Source of the DNA: Pseudomonas iranensis
Lineage (GTDB): Bacteria > Pseudomonadota > Gammaproteobacteria > Pseudomonadales > Pseudomonadaceae
Direction: 5' to 3'
Length of the DNA: 64,000 nt
NCBI RefSeq assembly: GCF_014268585.2
Contig: NZ_CP077092.1
Span: forward strand, 3,348,001 to 3,412,000
The notes below the pieces were generated by a model. The model searched no databases, had not been told where the DNA came from, and worked only from the letters and a program-made list of their open reading frames with translations. Both the position numbers and the translations under genes were made by a program. Shown in pieces: positions 60,849 to 64,000 of this stretch; position 1 is the first letter of the stretch, and each line of letters opens with the position of its first letter.

Positions 60849-61763
60849 CTAAGCGGCGGGTGCGGCGGGTTTGAGGATTTCCACGAGAAAATCGATGAAC
60901 ACGTTGATCCGGCTCGACCCACGGTGGTTGGGCAGGTACAGCGCGTTGATGCAACTGCTGGCGTTGCCGGGGTTGACTTCATAGTGTTCAAGCAAGCGCG
61001 TCAGGCGTCCGGCGGCGACGTCATCGCGCACCAGCCAGTCCGCCAGTAGCGCCACACCGCCACCGCCAATTGCCGCTTCGCGCAGGATGTCGGCGTTGTT
61101 GCTTTGCAGGCGACCCTGGACGTTGAGCTGAATCGGCTCTTCGTCGCCCTGAAAGGTCCAGTGGTGATGGCTGCCGCCGTAATCGAAACGCAGGCATTGG
61201 TGCTCAAGCAGATCCCGCGGATGCTCAAGCACTGCGCTGCGCGCCAGATAATCCGGGCTGGCGACAATCCAACGCTGAAAGTGGCCGACGCGCTTGCTGA
61301 CGATGTCTTCGCTGACCACCGTCGAGCCGAGCCGCACTGAAACGTCGATCTGCTCGCTGAGCAAATCGCTGACCTGATCGCTCAGCGACAGGCTGATCTC
61401 CAGCCCGGGATGGCGTTCAAGCAAGCGGCTCAGGTGCGGCGCAATCAGTCGCCGGCCAAACTCCACCGGCACGCTGATGCGCAAGCGGCCCTGGGCATCA
61501 CTGCCACGATCGGCGACCACCGCATCGGCTTCGTCGATCGCATCGAGAATCGCCACGGCCTTCTCGAAATAGGTCTGGCCGGCGACGGTCACGCTGGTAT
61601 TGCGCGTGGTGCGATTGAGCAGGCTGGCGCCCAACTCGTTTTCCAGCCCGGCCACTTGCCGTGTCACCGAAGACGTCGAAATCCCAAGCTTGCGCGCCGC
61701 CGAGGAATAGCCCCCGCAGCGCACGGTTTCAACAAACATCTTCAAGGCCAGCAACTTGTCCAT
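60849..61763 (-). CDS. LysR family regulator
   Basis: The 304-residue protein starts MDKLLALKMFVETVRCGGYSSAARKLGISTSSVTRQ, the winged helix of the DmlR/PtxR-like group. IDVSVRLGSTVVSEDIV and LRFDYGGSHHHW lie in the effector domain. The longer frame from 61949 adds 62 unconserved residues. The MFS exporter gene next to it is on the same strand beyond a REP copy and may be its target. Confidence 0.87.
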   Translation of the reverse strand: MDKLLALKMFVETVRCGGYSSAARKLGISTSSVTRQVAGLENELGASLLNRTTRNTSVTVAGQTYFEKAVAILDAIDEADAVVADRGSDAQGRLRISVPVEFGRRLIAPHLSRLLERHPGLEISLSLSDQVSDLLSEQIDVSVRLGSTVVSEDIVSKRVGHFQRWIVASPDYLARSAVLEHPRDLLEHQCLRFDYGGSHHHWTFQGDEEPIQLNVQGRLQSNNADILREAAIGGGGVALLADWLVRDDVAAGRLTRLLEHYEVNPGNASSCINALYLPNHRGSSRINVFIDFLVEILKPAAPAA

Positions 61764-61904
61764 AAGCGGGGTCCGGTGGTGAGGGAACGCCGCTGATTGT
61801 GCATCAGCGCCCGCCACACGTCTTGTATCGTCGTGCTTCAGGGCGCTCTCTGCAAAATGCATGTTCATCTGCTCCTGAAAAAATCGGGAAATCACACCGC
61901 CCCC

Positions 61905-61993
61905 TGTGGGAGCGAGCCTGCTCGCGAATGCATTCGGCCAGGCAGCCATTTATCGACTGACACTCCGCCATCGCGAGCAGGCTCACTCCTACA
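61905..61993. repeat. REP inverted pair (copy 4, degenerate)
   Basis: GTGGGAGCGAGCCTGCTCGC is intact on the left arm, while the right arm ends CTCACTCCTACA and has diverged. It is just past the stop of the MFS gene. Confidence 0.75.
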
Positions 61994-61997
61994 TAAT

Positions 61998-63200
61998 TCA
62001 GCTGTGCTCAGCATTGCGCCCCAGGAACAACGCCAGCGCCAACGCCGGCAACACCGCCACGGCAACGGCCGAGAGATTCCAGCCGAAGTGTTCGTACAGC
62101 GGGCTGGCGACCAGTGAACCGAGCGCGCCGCCGACGAAGATGCTGGTCATGTACACCGCATTCAGGCGTGCACGGCTGTGCGGGTCGAGGGCGTAGACCT
62201 CACGCTGGCCGAGGACCATGTTCAATTGCACGGCAAAGTCCAGCAGCACCGCACACACCACCAGCCATACGTAACCACTGCCCGGCAGCGCGGCGATCAA
62301 CAGTGACAGCGGCGCCAGCAGCAACGCCACCAAGGTACCGCGACGACCGTGCCCGGCATCGGCCAGACGTCCGGCAATCGGCGCAGCGATCGCACCCACC
62401 GCGCCGACCAGAGCGAAGATCGCCACCTGCGCCTGGCTGAAACCGTGGTGACGCATCAGCTCAATTGGCGCGAGGGTCCAGAACAGGCTGAAACTGGCGA
62501 ACAGCAAACCCTGATACAGCGAACGCTGGCGCAACACAGGAAAGCGCCGGGCCAGGGCAAACACCGAACCGATCAAGGCGACATAAGTGGCTTTGTGCGT
62601 CGGCACCCGGCGCGGCAATGCCACAGCGGTAATCAGCGCGATCACCGCCATCAGTGCCGCCGCGCTGTAAAACACCCCGCGCCAGCCGAACACTTCAACC
62701 AACAGACTCGACAGCGGCCGCGACAGCAGAATCCCCAAGAGCAGGCCGCTCATGATGTTGCCGACCACGCGCCCCCGGCTGGCTTCCGGCGCCAGATGCG
62801 CGGCCAACGGCACAAGAATCTGCACCGCCACCGAGGTCAGGCCGATCAGCAAAGAGAGCAGCAGAAACAGCGACGGCGAATGAGTCAGGCCAGCACACAG
62901 CAGCGTGACACTCGCAGCGAGGGTGAAGCCGACCACCAGACGGCGGTTTTCCATCAGGTCGGCCAGCGGCACCAGCAGCAACAAACCCAGCGCGTAACCG
63001 AACTGGGTCAGCGAGACGATCAGGCTGGCATTGGCGCTGGACAGGCCGATCTGCGGCGCGATCAGTTCGACGATGGGCTGCGCGTAATACAGGTTGGCGA
63101 CGACCGCGCCGCAGCAGAAGGCCAGAAACGCGACCATCAGGCCGGAGAGTGAAGCAGGCTGTTCGGCCGGGGCCGCAACGGCAGGGTTGCCCGTAAGCAT
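61998..63200 (-). CDS. MFS transporter (YnfM/EmrD-like)
   Basis: The 400-residue protein has about twelve helices, the loop LADLMENRRLVVG between helices 2 and 3, and begins MLTGNPAVAAPAEQPASLSG. FFCGA-like start and YYAQPIVELIAPQIGLS are typical of a large Pseudomonas MFS subgroup of drug or metabolite exporters. ATG 63200 follows AGGTGTC; the upstream frame to 63497 is unlikely. Substrate unknown. Confidence 0.85.
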   Translation of the reverse strand: MLTGNPAVAAPAEQPASLSGLMVAFLAFCCGAVVANLYYAQPIVELIAPQIGLSSANASLIVSLTQFGYALGLLLLVPLADLMENRRLVVGFTLAASVTLLCAGLTHSPSLFLLLSLLIGLTSVAVQILVPLAAHLAPEASRGRVVGNIMSGLLLGILLSRPLSSLLVEVFGWRGVFYSAAALMAVIALITAVALPRRVPTHKATYVALIGSVFALARRFPVLRQRSLYQGLLFASFSLFWTLAPIELMRHHGFSQAQVAIFALVGAVGAIAAPIAGRLADAGHGRRGTLVALLLAPLSLLIAALPGSGYVWLVVCAVLLDFAVQLNMVLGQREVYALDPHSRARLNAVYMTSIFVGGALGSLVASPLYEHFGWNLSAVAVAVLPALALALFLGRNAEHS

Positions 63201-63313
63201 GGTGACACCTCGTTGAGTTCGGGAAAGTTGTGCCAAGGCTACGGTCAGCCGGCGGGGGCGAGAATCCGTGCCACTGGCAACGCACTGATGCGTGGCGCGC
63301 AACGTTGCTTGTG

Positions 63314-63332
63314 GCGCAACGCGCTGTTGCGC
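63314..63332. promoter_or_regulatory. Inverted repeat GCGCAAC-N5-GTTGCGC in the divergent promoter region
   Basis: Seven-base arms surround GCGCT. It lies 114 bases upstream of the MFS start and 101 bases before the small leader frame, a position suited to an operator. Confidence 0.35.
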
Positions 63333-63432
63333 GGGCCGGTGATTCTCCGCTGCAAGGGTCTTCTCTACGCTTTGGCCCTGGCGCTGACGTCCGCATCGGC
63401 GCCCTTCCCCGGCTGCTACAAGGAGCGTTTCC

Positions 63433-63489
63433 ATGACCCGCACTGCACTCGTCCTGCCACTGTCCGCCGCGTTTTTCTGCCGACCATGA
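63433..63489 (+). CDS. Short leader-like reading frame coupled to the cytochrome gene
   Basis: An 18-residue frame (MTRTALVLPLSAAFFCRP) follows a strong AAGGAG at 63419-63424 and ends in TGA that overlaps the start of the cytochrome gene (ATGA). It may serve to couple translation, or be the stub of a gene lost by deletion. It matches no known family. Confidence 0.4.
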   Translation: MTRTALVLPLSAAFFCRP

Positions 63490-64000
63490 ACAGCCATTTG
63501 CTCAAATCCAGAACCCTGTGGATCAGCGTCGGCGTGCTCGCGGTGCTCGGTCTGATCATCGCCGTCGCGCTGATGTGGCGCCCGGCGATCGCACCAATCA
63601 AACGGCCGACGTCATTCGATACTGCGCAGTTGCAACGCGGCGCACGGGTGGTCGAGGCCGGCGACTGCGCGGTGTGTCACACCCGCCCCGGCGGCGAATA
63701 CCTGGCTGGCGGGCTGCCGCTGGTGACGCCGTTCGGCACGCTGTACAGCACCAACATCACCCCGGATGCGCAGACCGGGATCGGTGAATGGTCACTGCCG
63801 GCCTTCGAGCGGGCGATGCGTGAAGGCATTGCCCGCGACGGCCACTTTCTCTACCCGGCCTTTCCTTACGTGCACTACCGGCGCATGAGCTCCGAAGACA
63901 TCGCCGACGCCTATGCCTACCTGATGAGCGGCCCCGCCGTACACGCCCCGGCGCGGCAGAACCAGATGAACTTCCCGATGAACATCCGCCCGCTGGTGTC
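63486..64000 (+). CDS. c-type cytochrome, membrane-anchored, partial (runs off right edge)
   Basis: The protein begins MNSHLLKSRTLWISVGVLAV with an N-terminal membrane anchor, then a heme c site, CAVCH (near residue 60), in GARVVEAGDCAVCHTRPGG. PFGTLYSTNITPDAQTGIG and FPYVHYRRMSSEDI are the typical segments of cytochrome subunits of alcohol, gluconate and molybdenum-containing dehydrogenases. About 171 residues are seen; two more heme sites are expected beyond the edge. The partner dehydrogenase should be in the next genes. Confidence 0.87.
   Translation, partial: MNSHLLKSRTLWISVGVLAVLGLIIAVALMWRPAIAPIKRPTSFDTAQLQRGARVVEAGDCAVCHTRPGGEYLAGGLPLVTPFGTLYSTNITPDAQTGIGEWSLPAFERAMREGIARDGHFLYPAFPYVHYRRMSSEDIADAYAYLMSGPAVHAPARQNQMNFPMNIRPLV

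Noticed and set aside
59729..60874. 381-residue plus-strand frame across the diguanylate cyclase
   Set aside because: Shadow frame without motifs; the minus strand has Cache and GGDEF domains.
1..64000. tRNA, rRNA or prophage genes
   Set aside because: No cloverleaf, rRNA-like or phage structural sequence was noticed on reading both strands; this was not tested with a dedicated program.

Overview
The window looks like a stretch of chromosome from a fluorescent-group Pseudomonas. The coding is GC-rich and dense. It carries FecI/FecR-type iron signalling with TonB-dependent receptors, DUF2790 and DUF6482 proteins, a LitR-type light-box motif, and the inverted-pair REP sequences (arms beginning GTGGGAGCGAGCC) common in that group. 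No rRNA, tRNA, CRISPR array or prophage was seen. One frameshifted IS1182-type insertion sequence is present.

Layout. 1-1.3 kb: edge of a P-loop kinase-like gene, then a PRISE-type SDR. 1.7-5.2 kb: the most notable locus, an HvfX/Ohr/HvfB/HvfC/HvfA-type operon for a copper-binding RiPP. Its precursor carries five EGKCG repeats and, unusually, two EF-hands. 5.4-7.0 kb: tautomerase, DsbA/FrnE-like oxidoreductase and isochorismatase-like hydrolase. 7.1-13.9 kb: Tsx-like outer-membrane channel, NMT1-type ABC importer, Rieske oxygenase and an 8-oxoguanine-deaminase-like amidohydrolase, probably uptake and breakdown of a purine-like compound. 14.2-18.8 kb: LysR regulator, LeuCD-like dehydratase and DctA-type carrier, read here as a C4/C5 dicarboxylate pathway rather than leucine synthesis. 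18.9-24.1 kb: haloacetate-dehalogenase-like hydrolase and an iron surface-signalling set (ECF sigma, FecR, receptor with signalling domain).

24.1-33.2 kb: a patchier, accessory-looking region with small orphan immunity-like genes, TrkH, a quinone-reductase-like flavoprotein with a divergent LysR, and the broken IS1182 element. 33.4-36.6 kb: folE, DUF3833 lipoprotein, SDR, DUF6482 and DUF1206 genes. A 24-bp motif upstream of the DUF3833 gene recurs upstream of the FeS photolyase at 57.6 kb and matches my recollection of the LitR light-response box. 36.6-43.5 kb: divergent Nramp, periplasmic lactonase-like protein, MFS exporter, an Rcl-like hypochlorite-response module and a secreted alpha/beta hydrolase.

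43.5-49.4 kb: LysR, GST (with a REP-flanked GST relic), a three-domain FMN/FAD/2Fe-2S oxidoreductase and an amino-acid permease. 49.6-54.6 kb: second TonB receptor and an orphan PaoC-like molybdoenzyme subunit. 54.8-57.5 kb: NemR-like regulator, DJ-1/PfpI protein and OYE ene-reductase, with three matching operators. 57.7-64 kb: FeS photolyase, diguanylate cyclase, LysR, MFS exporter and a c-type cytochrome cut by the right edge.

Functions are assigned from motifs and remembered family knowledge only; no database search was run. Starts were chosen by ribosome-binding sites and family length, and often differ from the longest possible reading frame.
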